Assembly (NCBI GenBank): GCA_041392475.1
Contig: JAWKLZ010000003.1
Span: forward strand, 331,501-395,500
From: Chitinophagales bacterium
Lineage (GTDB): Bacteria > Bacteroidota > Bacteroidia > Chitinophagales > UBA2359
Length of the DNA stretch: 64,000 nt
Reading direction: 5' to 3'
Below the pieces are notes generated by a model. The model saw nothing but the letters and a program-made list of their open reading frames with translations. It made no database searches and had not been told where the DNA came from. Below are positions 42,769 through 52,061 of the stretch, in pieces (position 1 is the first letter of the stretch; every line of letters begins with the position of its first letter). The position numbers and the translations under genes were made by a program.

Positions 42769-43677
42769 TCATTGGCCTCCACCTGTAAACATCCGTTTGA
42801 TAAAGGCGAAAAAGCCCACTATTGCCACTGCAATGATTTTCCAGAACTTCAATAAAAGAGCAAAAAAGCCAGCTTTTGCCAAAACTTTTCCTGCAATGAG
42901 TCCACCAATACCATAAGCTGCCACTTTATCCATACTTGGGTTGAAATCGCTGTATCGGTTTCCGCTATTGAAGTTTACGCTGGTGAGAATGTCACCAATA
43001 TCGGCTTGTACTTTCGGCAAAATATCCATTTCTCCAATGGCATTGAGATTAAGATAACCACCTCGCCCCAAAATGCGGATATTGTAGTTCAGTGTATTAG
43101 CAGGTTCTCCTTCAAAGGCCAATTCCTTTGCCCAGTGGAGTTTTTTGTTAGCTTCATCATAATAAGGAGGTGCAGCCCATCTGACCAAATCAACCGCAGG
43201 GTAGCCCATTTCTCTACGCTGATCGTTGATTTCTTTAGCATCTTTCTGCATTTCTTCGAGCAAATCATCGTAGTCCAAACTTTTGGCATCCTTGTCCTCG
43301 ATGTAGCCTTCATCTGAATAACTAACATCAATGGCATAGGAGAAATTGTCGCTGATGGGTGAAATGTCTTCGGGCAACAACATCCCCAATGATTCGCTTG
43401 GAGGATTGCCCCACAATTCGGTCAAAACATAGTTGGATTGTTGAGCATCTAAAAATTTGTAGCCTGTCGGTACTTCAATGGCAGCCAAACCGTCGCCCAG
43501 TTCGACTTTTCCTGTTTGGTAAACAAAGGCTTTTTCAATGCTATCTTGTTGGAGTTTAAAAAGCTGAACCAACAATGAATCAGACATTTCCAAAGCGGTT
43601 GTATCCATATCTTCTTGGGCTGCAATGAATACATGGAAAGAGAACAAACACAAAATGGATAGTAATAATTTTTTCAT
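42769..43677 (-). CDS. DUF2167-family membrane protein
   Basis: 302 residues from the ATG at 43677 (MKKLLLSILCLFSFHVFIAA, a signal peptide). I reject the start at 43725, which adds 16 residues before it. The body matches DUF2167 (PF09935-type): KVELGDGLAAIEVPTGYKFL, YVLTELWGNPPSESLGMLLP, GYPAVDLVRWAAPPYYDEAN, KLHWAKELAF and NYNIRILGRGGYLNLN. A C-terminal hydrophobic region (about 255-295, FFALLLKFWKIIAVAIVGFF) anchors it in the inner membrane. The function of the family is unknown. It has its own terminator. Confidence 0.88.
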   Translation of the reverse strand: MKKLLLSILCLFSFHVFIAAQEDMDTTALEMSDSLLVQLFKLQQDSIEKAFVYQTGKVELGDGLAAIEVPTGYKFLDAQQSNYVLTELWGNPPSESLGMLLPEDISPISDNFSYAIDVSYSDEGYIEDKDAKSLDYDDLLEEMQKDAKEINDQRREMGYPAVDLVRWAAPPYYDEANKKLHWAKELAFEGEPANTLNYNIRILGRGGYLNLNAIGEMDILPKVQADIGDILTSVNFNSGNRYSDFNPSMDKVAAYGIGGLIAGKVLAKAGFFALLLKFWKIIAVAIVGFFAFIKRMFTGGGQ

Positions 43678-43826
43678 AAAATAGGAATTTATAGCTAGTG
43701 AATAGATTGTCAAATGAATTAGCAAATCCCAAAGATACGAATGAGTATTATTTATCCAACTAATGTCTAAATAAATTGAGTGCTATCTAAAAAATATTGT
43801 CATATATATTCATAAAATATTGAAAA

Positions 43827-44429
43827 TCAATTGTTAGATATTTCTGTTGAATATTCATATTGCGGTTGCCAGTTTTTAGCCCCTTTGGGCAGCAAATCCA
43901 TAAAATCGTACTGCACACAATAGTTGTCACTTGGTCCAAAAAAGGCTTTGCTGTGATAGCAAATTTTTCCTTCTTTCGATTTGCTCAACGAAATCACCCC
44001 AGGCATGTAATAACCATCCTCTGTTTGATAGCCTAAATCTTTGCCAATATCCGAGCCTTGGTAACTCAACATCGGAAAATCCCATTCTCTTGTATCCGCA
44101 AATTCTTGCTGCACTTCAGGTGGGTCAGGAGATACAACGATGAAAGCAGCTCGACTTTGTAGGTGTTGACTGATACCATTGTAACCATCTGCCCAAAGTG
44201 TGCACCATCTACAGGTTTTTCCCATGTTGAAGACCAATAACATTTCATTACTATCTCCAAATAATTCAGAGAGTTGCACTTCTTTGCCATCTTTGTCAAT
44301 AAGCGTGTAGTCTTTTATTTCTTGCGGAATGAGGTCTTTTCGGAGTTTGGCAAGGGCTTGTTTTTTGTCCATGATTTCTTTTTCGAGCTCATGGATGCGT
44401 TCTTGAAGTGTGTTGTCGTCTAAAGTCAT
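43827..44429 (-). CDS. DUF899-type thioredoxin-fold protein
   Basis: 200 residues from the ATG at 44429 (MTLDDNTLQERIHELEKEI). The earlier start at 44480 would add 17 residues with no counterpart. An N-terminal coiled coil leads into a thioredoxin-like domain: KDYTLIDKDGKEVQLSELFG, MLLVFNMGKTCRWCTLWADG with a CxxC pair, and FIVVSPDPPEVQQEFA. The family (PF05988-type) is AhpC-like and is thought to be redox active, though no reaction is established. No signal peptide: cytoplasmic. Confidence 0.85.
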   Translation of the reverse strand: MTLDDNTLQERIHELEKEIMDKKQALAKLRKDLIPQEIKDYTLIDKDGKEVQLSELFGDSNEMLLVFNMGKTCRWCTLWADGYNGISQHLQSRAAFIVVSPDPPEVQQEFADTREWDFPMLSYQGSDIGKDLGYQTEDGYYMPGVISLSKSKEGKICYHSKAFFGPSDNYCVQYDFMDLLPKGAKNWQPQYEYSTEISNN

Positions 44430-44592
44430 GGTTTCTATTTTTGAATGATAAAGAGTTGTTGAAAATTTTGGGAATCTCAAAGATTTCTAAAATTGAAGAT
44501 AAATCACTTCAAATATAACAAAATTTGAGCAATAAACTAAAATATTTAACAAAATTTGACAAAACAATGATTTAATTCAAAAAAATAGTCTT

Positions 44593-44639
44593 ATAACTGT
44601 AAAAACAGTTGTATGATTGGAAAATAAGTTTTATCTTTG
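44593..44639 (+). promoter_or_regulatory. BlaI operator overlapping the blaI promoter
   Basis: TTG at 44609-44611 and TATCTTTG at 44632-44639 with 20 bases between are a full Bacteroidota promoter. Overlapping the TTG is a dyad, ATAACTGT-AAAA-ACAGTTGT (44593-44612), of the size and base content bound by BlaI/MecI repressors. A repressor bound there would cover the -33 element, so autoregulation of the blaI/M56 pair is likely. The start codon lies 27 bases downstream of the -7. Confidence 0.75.
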
Positions 44640-44665
44640 CTTTAACAGCAGAAAAAAGCATACAA

Positions 44666-45025
44666 ATGGAAAAACTAACCAAAGCAGAAGAAAGAATCAT
44701 GCAAGCCCTTTGGTCACTCGAAAGAGCGGCTTTAGGAGATATTCGAGCAGCCTTGCCGAAAGGGGAGGAGATACCTCCTACAACGGTGGCTTCAATGGTG
44801 AAAGTCTTGGTAAACAAAGGTTTTGTGATTTACGAAACTTTTGGTAGAACGAATATCTATACGCCCAATGTCAGCAAATCCGATTACCGAAAGTTTTTGA
44901 TGAACAATATGGTGAGTAACTATTTTGACGGCTCTTTCAAAAAAATGGTTTCGTTTTTTGCAAAAGAAGAGAAGTTGGATAAAGGGGATATTGAAGATTT
45001 ATTGAAGGAATTGGAAGAAGATTAA
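44666..45025 (+). CDS. blaI: BlaI/MecI/CopY-family transcriptional repressor
   Basis: 119 residues from the ATG at 44666 (MEKLTKAEERIMQALWSLER). The longer frame from 44609 would overlap the promoter. A winged helix-turn-helix fills the N-terminal two thirds (LGDIRAALPKGEEIPPTTVA, SMVKVLVNKGFVIYETFGRT), with a helical dimerisation tail (LMNNMVSNYFDGSFKKMVSF). In this family the repressor is cleaved or released through the membrane M56 protease encoded next. In Bacteroidota these pairs seldom concern beta-lactamase, and the regulated target here is unknown. Confidence 0.92.
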   Translation: MEKLTKAEERIMQALWSLERAALGDIRAALPKGEEIPPTTVASMVKVLVNKGFVIYETFGRTNIYTPNVSKSDYRKFLMNNMVSNYFDGSFKKMVSFFAKEEKLDKGDIEDLLKELEED

Positions 45026-45116
45026 TCAAATACACTGATTACAAAATCCTTTTGTATTCTATGAATTAATTCTTGGATTGAGATTGTAGTCTTATTTTTC
45101 TATCAAACAAATACCT

Positions 45117-46391
45117 ATGCAAAATTTACTAATATACCTAACAGAGGTCAGCCTCTGCATGACCTTGTTTTACCTATTTTATTGTTTTTTGCTGCAAAAA
45201 CAAACTTCACTTCAATGGAACCGATGGTTTTTGTTACTGAGTTCAATCACTGCTTTGGTTTTGCCTTTGCTGCAAATTAGGATTAATTATCAATCAGTTG
45301 CAGATGTTCCAACTTGGTCCTATGTGCTGCAAACGATTTCGATTGAAGCAGAAGCAAGTCAGCAATTGCAGCAAAATATGGGCTTGGTGGAAGTTTTGAG
45401 CATCATCTATTTAACAGGTGTTTTGTTGTTCAGCCTTCGATTGTTGGGGCAGTTGTGGTCATTTGGGCATTTTGTCCGCAAACACAGGGCAAATGGAGTA
45501 GTTTCAGAGAAAGGATATTTCGTCATTGAAACCCAACAATTACCCACTTTTTCTTTCTTCAAATATTTGGTTATCAATACCCAACAAATATCTGATTCGG
45601 CAAAAGAACAGATTTTACTGCATGAAGAAACACATATTCAACAGCAGCACAGCTATGACATTTTGTTATTGGAGGTTTTGAAGATTGTTTGTTGGTTCAA
45701 CCCAATCGTGTATTTGTACCAGCAAAAATTGCAGGAAGTCCACGAATATTTAGCAGATAGTGTGGTTTTGCAGCACTATCCCGATAGCATGAAAAATTAT
45801 GCACAACTGATTGTGCAACAAGCTATACATTGCAATGTGCTTTCAATTAGTAATCATTTTTCTAAACATCAAATTAAAAAACGTATTCTCATGATGAAAA
45901 ACACAAAAACACAAAACCGTGCGCTTTGGATTTATCTCTTGGCTGTTCCTCTATTTGGATTGAGCTTTTTGTTATTTTCTTGCTCCGAAGCTGAATCTCT
46001 TGAAAAACAAACACCTATTTCGGAAGTAGTGAAAGAGAAGATGGCTGGATTTGAAGATAAGGATATCTATCTTGAAGTGGATCAAATGCCTGAATTTGCA
46101 GGAGGTTTTGAAGCATTGGTTAAGTTTATGATTGACAATGTGAAATATCCAAAGTCGGCTTTTGATGCAAAAATTGAAGGGAAATCATTTGTAACTTTTG
46201 TTATAAATGAAAAAGGGGAGGTGACGCAAGCAAAGGTGATAAAAGGGTTTAATGCTGATTGTGATGCTGAGGCTTTGAGAGTTGTCAATGCGATGCCCAA
46301 TTGGATAGCTGGCATGAACGATGGTGAAAAGGTAAAAGTGCAGTTCACCCTTCCGATTAGTTTCAAATTGCCTGCTGTAAGAATGGAATAG
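45117..46391 (+). CDS. M56 (BlaR1-like) membrane peptidase with TonB C-terminal domain
   Basis: 424 residues. N-terminal membrane helices (about residues 5-25, 35-52, 95-115) flank a zinc peptidase of family M56: LLHEETHIQQQHSYDILLLE with HExxH, and later EVHEYLADSVVL supplying the third ligand Glu. Another helix (ALWIYLLAVPLFGLSFLLFS, about 265-285) leads to an outer region that is not a penicillin-binding sensor but a TonB C-terminal-like domain (EFAGGFEALVKFMIDNVKYP, GKSFVTFVINEKGEVTQAKV). It lies 91 bases after blaI and should form one operon with it. Confidence 0.9.
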   Translation: MQNLLIYLTEVSLCMTLFYLFYCFLLQKQTSLQWNRWFLLLSSITALVLPLLQIRINYQSVADVPTWSYVLQTISIEAEASQQLQQNMGLVEVLSIIYLTGVLLFSLRLLGQLWSFGHFVRKHRANGVVSEKGYFVIETQQLPTFSFFKYLVINTQQISDSAKEQILLHEETHIQQQHSYDILLLEVLKIVCWFNPIVYLYQQKLQEVHEYLADSVVLQHYPDSMKNYAQLIVQQAIHCNVLSISNHFSKHQIKKRILMMKNTKTQNRALWIYLLAVPLFGLSFLLFSCSEAESLEKQTPISEVVKEKMAGFEDKDIYLEVDQMPEFAGGFEALVKFMIDNVKYPKSAFDAKIEGKSFVTFVINEKGEVTQAKVIKGFNADCDAEALRVVNAMPNWIAGMNDGEKVKVQFTLPISFKLPAVRME

Positions 46392-46425
46392 ATGCTGCAT
46401 CAGGGATACTATCAAGGGCAAAAAA

Positions 46426-46506
46426 TCCGATATCAAACTTCGTTAATCACCTATTCTCTGAGTAGGATTTAGGGTTTATAATTAACGGCGTTTGATGTTG
46501 GATATA
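46426..46506. terminator. Imperfect inverted repeat between converging genes
   Basis: ATCCGATATCAAACTTCG TTAAT near 46426-46448 pairs with most of ATTAACGGCGTTTGATG TTGGAT at about 46482-46506, around a loop of about 33 bases. It lies between the ends of the M56 peptidase and antiporter genes. T runs are weak, so the terminator role is tentative. Confidence 0.4.
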
Positions 46507-46553
46507 TCAATGAAACAAAAACTTCTGGCTCTCTCATAAAAAATCTACATTCT

Positions 46554-48437
46554 CTATTTCTGAGTCAATTCTTCATCCATCACTTTCTTTTCTTCCTCCA
46601 ATTCTTCCTCCGTGATTTCTCTACCCAAATAAACCAGTGACATACCGTCATCTACTTTGAAGTCATCTCGATTGGCAGGAATCACATCGAATTGCTCATT
46701 CTTTCGACGAATAAACAATGGGATGCGTTCATGCGTATTGCTACATTTTTTTAGCAACATTTGAAGTTCATCTACATCTTCATAATGTATTTCATGAATT
46801 TCTGGAAAATCCCTTGCCGCTTCACTAAAGTTCAGAAAATCAACCGTTGTGTCAAACAAAGCATTGCTTGAAGGAGGTTCATCTGTGTTTTTCATTTCGG
46901 TGGGCGACATCAAGCGGTAACATCCATGTTCTCCCAAAGTACTTTGAAGATTGTTGCAAGCATAGAGATTCACACTTTCATTTTCGGTCAATGCCAGCAA
47001 ATAACCCATGTCCAACAAATCAAATTGATCAGGTAGGTTTTCGTCAAATATGTTGTCTTTGAAGGCTTGCAAACCCGCATCGGTGGCTCTTTGGACTTTA
47101 ATTTCAGAATTGTCAATCAAGACAACGTGTCGGCCATTTTCCTGCAAAAACTTGGCAATCAACCTTGCCCCCGCATTTGCTCCTATGATGGTGACACCCG
47201 TTGAGTGATCCATTGTGATTTTCAGCTTTTTGGCAAAAAATCGGGCAGTCAAAGCCGTAAATAACACTGTTCCCAATACAATTAAAAAAACCAATGGAGT
47301 CAGCATATTTGCACCTTCAATCCCTTTTTCGGTTAGTTTCAATCCAAAAACAGAAGCAATACCTGCTGCAACGATTCCACGTGGACCTACCATCGAAATA
47401 AACAGTTTTTCTTTGAAACTCAATATGCCCCCATAGGTGCTCACAAAAACACTCAGAGGTCGCAATACCAATAACACAATCAAGAATAGAATGAAAGTAT
47501 TGGGGTGAAGTAGCTCAACGTCAGACAAACTTATATTTGCAGAAAGTGTGATAAACAAAACCGAGATTAGCAAGACGGTCATGGATTCCTTAAAATTTAG
47601 AATGTCTTTGAGGTGCGGAATTCCCATATTGCCCACTACCATGCCCATAACTACTACTGTCAATAAGCCTGATTCATGTGCTATCAAATCAGAAATAACG
47701 AATACCGATAAGACCAATGCCAATGTAAATACATTGATGAGGTAATGCGGAACTAAATGATTGATTAACAAATAATTGAGCAAGTAAGCTCCACCGAATC
47801 CCAAGCCCGTTCCAACCACCAATATTTTGGAAAATTCACCAAATGCTACACTTGTAAAAGCCTCACCTCCATGCCCCGTAGCACCTATTAAGATAAATTC
47901 AAATACCAATACTGCAACCAATGCACCAATGGGATCAATCAAAATTCCTTCCCACTTCAATACTGTTGAAGTATTTTTATTGAGTGGTAAATTCCTCAAA
48001 ATCGGTGCAATCACTGTCGGTCCCGTCACAATAATCAGGGCTGCAAATAGAAACGACATATTCCAAGTCAAACCTACCACATAGTGAGCCGCCAAAGTGC
48101 CGCCACCAAAGGTAATGAGTGAACCAAAAGTAATCAGTTTCAAAATGGTTGAACCACTTTTTTTGACTTCTTCTTTCCTGAGTGTAAGTCCTCCTTCAAA
48201 CAGAATGATACCAATGGACATGGAAACAAAATAGAAAAAACTGTTTGACAAAAACAATCCTCTGTTTAATTCAGCTTCAAAAATAGGGGTAATGAGTTTT
48301 GAACCCAAAAAATATTCAGCAATAGGGCCGACTCCTAAACCCATCAAAATCAACGGTAAGATAGCAGGAACTCTCATCTTCCACGCTATCCATTGCCCCA
48401 AAATTCCCAATATTACTATTCCTCCTAATTCAATCAT
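46554..48437 (-). CDS. Cation/proton antiporter with TrkA-N domain
   Basis: 627 residues. About 12-13 membrane helices (residues 1-395) form a CPA-type sodium/proton exchanger: LPLILMGLGVGPIAEYFLG, IGIILFEGGLTLR, VTGPTVIAPILR, EGILIDPIGALVAVLVFEF and VGPRGIVAAGIASVFGLK. A TrkA-N nucleotide-binding domain follows (about 405-520, GVTIIGANAGARLIAKFLQE, VVLIDNSE, YLLALTENESVNLYACN), then a TrkA-C-like tail (about 545-620) ending in a charged coil. The fused regulatory domain suggests gating by nucleotide. The cation may be Na+ or K+. Confidence 0.92.
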   Translation of the reverse strand: MIELGGIVILGILGQWIAWKMRVPAILPLILMGLGVGPIAEYFLGSKLITPIFEAELNRGLFLSNSFFYFVSMSIGIILFEGGLTLRKEEVKKSGSTILKLITFGSLITFGGGTLAAHYVVGLTWNMSFLFAALIIVTGPTVIAPILRNLPLNKNTSTVLKWEGILIDPIGALVAVLVFEFILIGATGHGGEAFTSVAFGEFSKILVVGTGLGFGGAYLLNYLLINHLVPHYLINVFTLALVLSVFVISDLIAHESGLLTVVVMGMVVGNMGIPHLKDILNFKESMTVLLISVLFITLSANISLSDVELLHPNTFILFLIVLLVLRPLSVFVSTYGGILSFKEKLFISMVGPRGIVAAGIASVFGLKLTEKGIEGANMLTPLVFLIVLGTVLFTALTARFFAKKLKITMDHSTGVTIIGANAGARLIAKFLQENGRHVVLIDNSEIKVQRATDAGLQAFKDNIFDENLPDQFDLLDMGYLLALTENESVNLYACNNLQSTLGEHGCYRLMSPTEMKNTDEPPSSNALFDTTVDFLNFSEAARDFPEIHEIHYEDVDELQMLLKKCSNTHERIPLFIRRKNEQFDVIPANRDDFKVDDGMSLVYLGREITEEELEEEKKVMDEELTQK

Positions 48438-48495
48438 ACTTCAAGATATGCTATTTTATTATAACTCTAACTTTCCCCTCCTGAATTCCCATTCC

Positions 48496-51054
48496 TCAAT
48501 ACCTAATCGCCTCTACGCCAATCACACTTGCATTTTGTCTATAAAAATTGTAGTCCTCTACCGTCACATTGCCGTCCATATTGCAATCTGCATCCAAATA
48601 TTGGTTCAGTTGTGCCATATTGTTTGTAAAATGATTGAAGTCTGCTACACTCACAATTCCATTGCTGTCAAAATCTCCTGCAAAACATGCTCTTACTCCA
48701 CTTCCTAAATCCGCCAACTGCAATGTCCCTCCTTCAATGTTGTCCGCATTTCCAAAATCAAATGCCGTTTCATTCGGCAAGAATACCACATTTGCGCTTA
48801 ATAAAGCAAGGTGATGTCGACTTTTAATAGATACATAGTAATCACCGCTACCCAAGTTCGTAAAGGTCACACCTTCCAAACCATCCATCCCCGCAATTGT
48901 TCCATCCTTCAATAAAACACAGGCTTTTTGAGCGAGAATTAGGGTATTGTTGGATAGATCTCTCAATTCTATTAAGAGCCAATCAACTGTGTTTGAAGGA
49001 AAAACGTCAAATGCTTCTAATCCATCATAATTCCACGGAGAAACATTGAAGGGTTGCTGCAAAGGAAGTAAGCTCCTATCCAATAAATTGGTTTTCATTT
49101 CGCCACTGTTTTGATCGTAAACTCCCTCTAACCAAACTTTTGCCTTCACTCGAACACCTGATGGTAGGCTCACAAACTTCGATAATAATTTAATGTAAGC
49201 ACTTTGATAACCAATTGCGTTTTCGGTGATTTCCCATGAATTTTCAGGATAACTTGTGTTCCAATCTTTGTAAGATTTGAGTATAGGTTGGTTTTGAGGT
49301 GGTGAAATTGTGCCGCCATAAGAAGCATCAGGCGCAAAATAAGGATTCACCCCACCTGTCAAAAAGCCTGGAGGCGGGCCATAAGTCGAAACACCCACTT
49401 TGTCCCACAGTGCGCTGCCGTTGGTGAACCAAGAGTGGTAAAACTCTGTCACTGAGTTTTCTGCGCCATAATTTTCCATATTTGATAAAAAAACCAAACC
49501 CAAAGGATTGACCCCATGAAGGTAATTCAAATAAGCCATTGCAGCATTTCGATAGTGGGTTTCATTCGTAGTGTTAATGCCATAATAGACCATGTTGTAA
49601 AACATCGAACCTTTGACCGATTTCACGCCATTGCTACCCCAAACGTGGTTTCCATCTGTCAGAAATGCCCTATACGCATCGTCCTTGTTCGTAAATCGAG
49701 GTAAGTTGTCACCACTCGTTTCCACTGAGCCACCATATCTACTCAATACTTCATTGGCTATTGCAGTCGTTGCTCCGTCCAAGGCTGCATAATACAAAGC
49801 TGCATCCTGATATTCATCTTCAAAAGCATACGCAAACCACCATTGATACAAATGGAGTTGAGACCAATTGTTATCAAAAAAAGTGCGGTAGGTTCCATCA
49901 TTGGTCAGTGCATACAGATAAACGGCTGCCGCAATTTGGTTGGCGGTTTGTTGGTAGTTGTCGTCTTCCGCACCCACATTCACAAAGCCTGAATTGTTGT
50001 AAGACGAAGGAATCTGTCCTGAATTTGCCTGCAACCAATTCCAAGCATTGAGGGCTGCAATCTCCAATTCATCGCCATAAGCCTGCATTTCAGTATCGTC
50101 AAGCGACTGATAGACAATGGCTGCATGGGCGAATGCGCCACAAGCCGAAATGGTGGCGGATGCCGTTGCAGGGGCATATCGGCGCACTTCGGTATCGGTA
50201 CTGGGAGGGCTTGAAGCATTGAAGTTGGTGGAGGAAATTTTGTGTAAAACAGAGCCGTTTTCTTCTTGCATTTTGAGCATCCAATCCAATTCCCACTTCA
50301 ATTCGTCCAAAACATCGGGAACGCCATTGTTGGATTCGGGAAGGTTGTAGTCGTCTGTCCAAATCGTGGGATTTTGCTCATAAGCCGATAATAAATCATG
50401 GACAACTCCATCGGCAAAATTGATGTATTTGTTGTAATCACCTGCATCAAACCATCCACCTGTCAAGTCTTTGGAGGTTGAAACCGAGGTGTTGGTCACC
50501 AAACGACAATCGCCATCTTGTTGTGTTCCCACAAAACTCGCTGCATCCGTCCAACCTGTTTCGGCATACGGAGCTGTTTTTGCAAAATTGCAGCGTTGGT
50601 AGAAAAAGGTACGGACTGCTGCCTTCAATACTTCGGCATATACATCTACTGCAATTTCAAAACGCCCCGAACCGACTTGATTCGTCACATCATAGATGTA
50701 ATAACTGCCCGATTCAGTTAGTGCCGAAAAGTCAAACCACCACACTTTATCACCTGATTGACTATGGGTCGCGCCACTATTCCAAGTAGTTGCAGTTCCT
50801 GTGAAAACCACTGCATCATCACTCCAATTTCGGACTTGATAGGTGCTGCCTGGGGTGAAGTTATCTCCTGCATTGAAGCCAGTGATGGGATTGCTGATAA
50901 CTGCTATTTTTTGGGCATCAGGTGGATAGCCAAATTGATCAACTTTGATGTGGTCGTCTATGGTTGCAGGCGCACCTATCAGTTTGAAGGACAATAGAAA
51001 AAATAGTAAAAAGCAGGGGTACTTTGGGAGGAAATTGAAGTGGATAGGGTACAT
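48496..51054 (-). CDS. Glycoside hydrolase family 9 (endoglucanase) with novel-looking C-terminal module
   Basis: 852 residues. A signal peptide (YPCFLLFFLLSFKLIGAPA), a CelD-type N-terminal Ig-like domain (about 32-130, IKVDQFGYPPDAQKIAVISN) and a GH9 catalytic domain (about 135-640) follow one another. GGWFDAGDYNKYINFADG carries the Asp pair and SWEITENAIGYQSAY the catalytic Glu; PESNNGVPDVLDELKWELDW is also diagnostic. The enzyme should hydrolyse beta-1,4-glucans outside the cell. The last about 210 residues are a module shared with the protein at 53228-57661, ending in two dockerin-like loops (GDFDSNGIVSVADFN, CNMDGNVTVEDYN). No standard T9SS tail follows. An ECF sigma gene lies just upstream. 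Confidence 0.93.
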   Translation of the reverse strand: MYPIHFNFLPKYPCFLLFFLLSFKLIGAPATIDDHIKVDQFGYPPDAQKIAVISNPITGFNAGDNFTPGSTYQVRNWSDDAVVFTGTATTWNSGATHSQSGDKVWWFDFSALTESGSYYIYDVTNQVGSGRFEIAVDVYAEVLKAAVRTFFYQRCNFAKTAPYAETGWTDAASFVGTQQDGDCRLVTNTSVSTSKDLTGGWFDAGDYNKYINFADGVVHDLLSAYEQNPTIWTDDYNLPESNNGVPDVLDELKWELDWMLKMQEENGSVLHKISSTNFNASSPPSTDTEVRRYAPATASATISACGAFAHAAIVYQSLDDTEMQAYGDELEIAALNAWNWLQANSGQIPSSYNNSGFVNVGAEDDNYQQTANQIAAAVYLYALTNDGTYRTFFDNNWSQLHLYQWWFAYAFEDEYQDAALYYAALDGATTAIANEVLSRYGGSVETSGDNLPRFTNKDDAYRAFLTDGNHVWGSNGVKSVKGSMFYNMVYYGINTTNETHYRNAAMAYLNYLHGVNPLGLVFLSNMENYGAENSVTEFYHSWFTNGSALWDKVGVSTYGPPPGFLTGGVNPYFAPDASYGGTISPPQNQPILKSYKDWNTSYPENSWEITENAIGYQSAYIKLLSKFVSLPSGVRVKAKVWLEGVYDQNSGEMKTNLLDRSLLPLQQPFNVSPWNYDGLEAFDVFPSNTVDWLLIELRDLSNNTLILAQKACVLLKDGTIAGMDGLEGVTFTNLGSGDYYVSIKSRHHLALLSANVVFLPNETAFDFGNADNIEGGTLQLADLGSGVRACFAGDFDSNGIVSVADFNHFTNNMAQLNQYLDADCNMDGNVTVEDYNFYRQNASVIGVEAIRY

Positions 51055-51311
51055 AATTCAAGCAGTTGTATAGGTTTTAATAGAATTGGACTTTGGACAA
51101 AAGAAGTGGGAAGCAAGATGCGAGCTATAAAGAATTGATAATCAAAATCTTAATTCATTGATGTAATTAGGTATAAATGATTGACTATCAGTAAATTAAA
51201 TTCTTGCATCTTTCCTCCTTCGTCCAAAGTATAAAATAGAAAAGGCATCATTAATTTTCCACTTGAAGATAGGGCATTTTTTTGAAATTTTGGTATTTTT
51301 AGTGGATGTTC

Positions 51312-51866
51312 CTAAAGATATTGCTGCAACTGCTCCTTCAATATTTTCAAGGCTTTAGAGATGTGGTTTTCGACAGTATTGACCGAAATCTGCAATTCTT
51401 CGGCGATTTGCTTGTAGGTCATGTATTCATAACGACTGAGAATAAATACGGTTCTGCATTTGGGAGGCAAAGTAGATAGGGCGGCATCAATATCGCTTGT
51501 CAATTGGGCTGCTTGCAGATAATCTTCTGCCGTATTTTTGTGGGAAGAAATATGTGCCTCAACTGTATTCAAATCATCTGTTGGATTGCGGCGATTTTTT
51601 TGAAGATAATTCAGAGAGGTATTGACTACTGCTCGATGTAGATAGGCTTTTAGGGATGTATTGATTTGGATGTTTTCTCGCTTTGTCCAAAATTTCATAA
51701 ATACTTCTTGTACTACGTCTTTTGATACATCCTTGGACTGCAACAAACGATGGGCTGTCAAACAGAGGGAAGCGTGATAGGTTTTGAATATAATTTCGAT
51801 TGCCTTTGTTTCATCTGTTTGAAGCAATTGCAGCAAGTAGTCGTCATCGAAATTATGCTTGGTCAT
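51312..51866 (-). CDS. ECF sigma factor (Bacteroidota RpoE-like)
   Basis: 184 residues from the ATG at 51866 (MTKHNFDDDYLLQLLQTDET). The start at 51938 lies inside the predicted promoter and is rejected. Region 2 is ALEHIFKTYH-like (IEIIFKTYHASLCLTAHRLL, DVVQEVFMKFWTKRENI) and region 4 is LPPKCRTVFILSRYEYMTYK, IAEELQISVNTVENHISKAL. It is of the type normally followed by a FecR anti-sigma and a SusC/D pair. None is present: the next gene on the strand is the GH9 cellulase, 257 bases on. It may be an orphan, or may control the GH9 gene, which is inference. Confidence 0.92.
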   Translation of the reverse strand: MTKHNFDDDYLLQLLQTDETKAIEIIFKTYHASLCLTAHRLLQSKDVSKDVVQEVFMKFWTKRENIQINTSLKAYLHRAVVNTSLNYLQKNRRNPTDDLNTVEAHISSHKNTAEDYLQAAQLTSDIDAALSTLPPKCRTVFILSRYEYMTYKQIAEELQISVNTVENHISKALKILKEQLQQYL

Positions 51867-51935
51867 GTAGTTTGATTTTTGTTGAATGCCAGCTTTTAGT
51901 GAAAAGAATAGATTTTTAGTCAAAGGTTGCACCAA

Positions 51936-51943
51936 CAAAGATA
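51936..51943 (-). promoter_or_regulatory. Candidate promoter of the ECF sigma gene
   Basis: TATCTTTG on the minus strand matches TAnnTTTG exactly, with TTG 21 bases upstream (complement at 51965-51967). It lies 70 bases before the chosen ATG at 51866. Confidence 0.6.
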
Positions 51944-52019
51944 GAAAATGGATACAAAGGAAATCAAAAAATTAACATTCAACTTTTACTAAATCAATAC
52001 GCTTATCACAAGTATTCCG

Positions 52020-52027
52020 TAGCTTTG
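52020..52027 (+). promoter_or_regulatory. Candidate -7 element of the nuclease/phosphatase gene
   Basis: TAGCTTTG matches TAnnTTTG exactly and lies 34 bases before the ATG at 52062. A clear -33 TTG is not seen. Confidence 0.5.
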
Positions 52028-52061
52028 GTGCAGAAAACTCACCTCATTAAATATTGTATAG

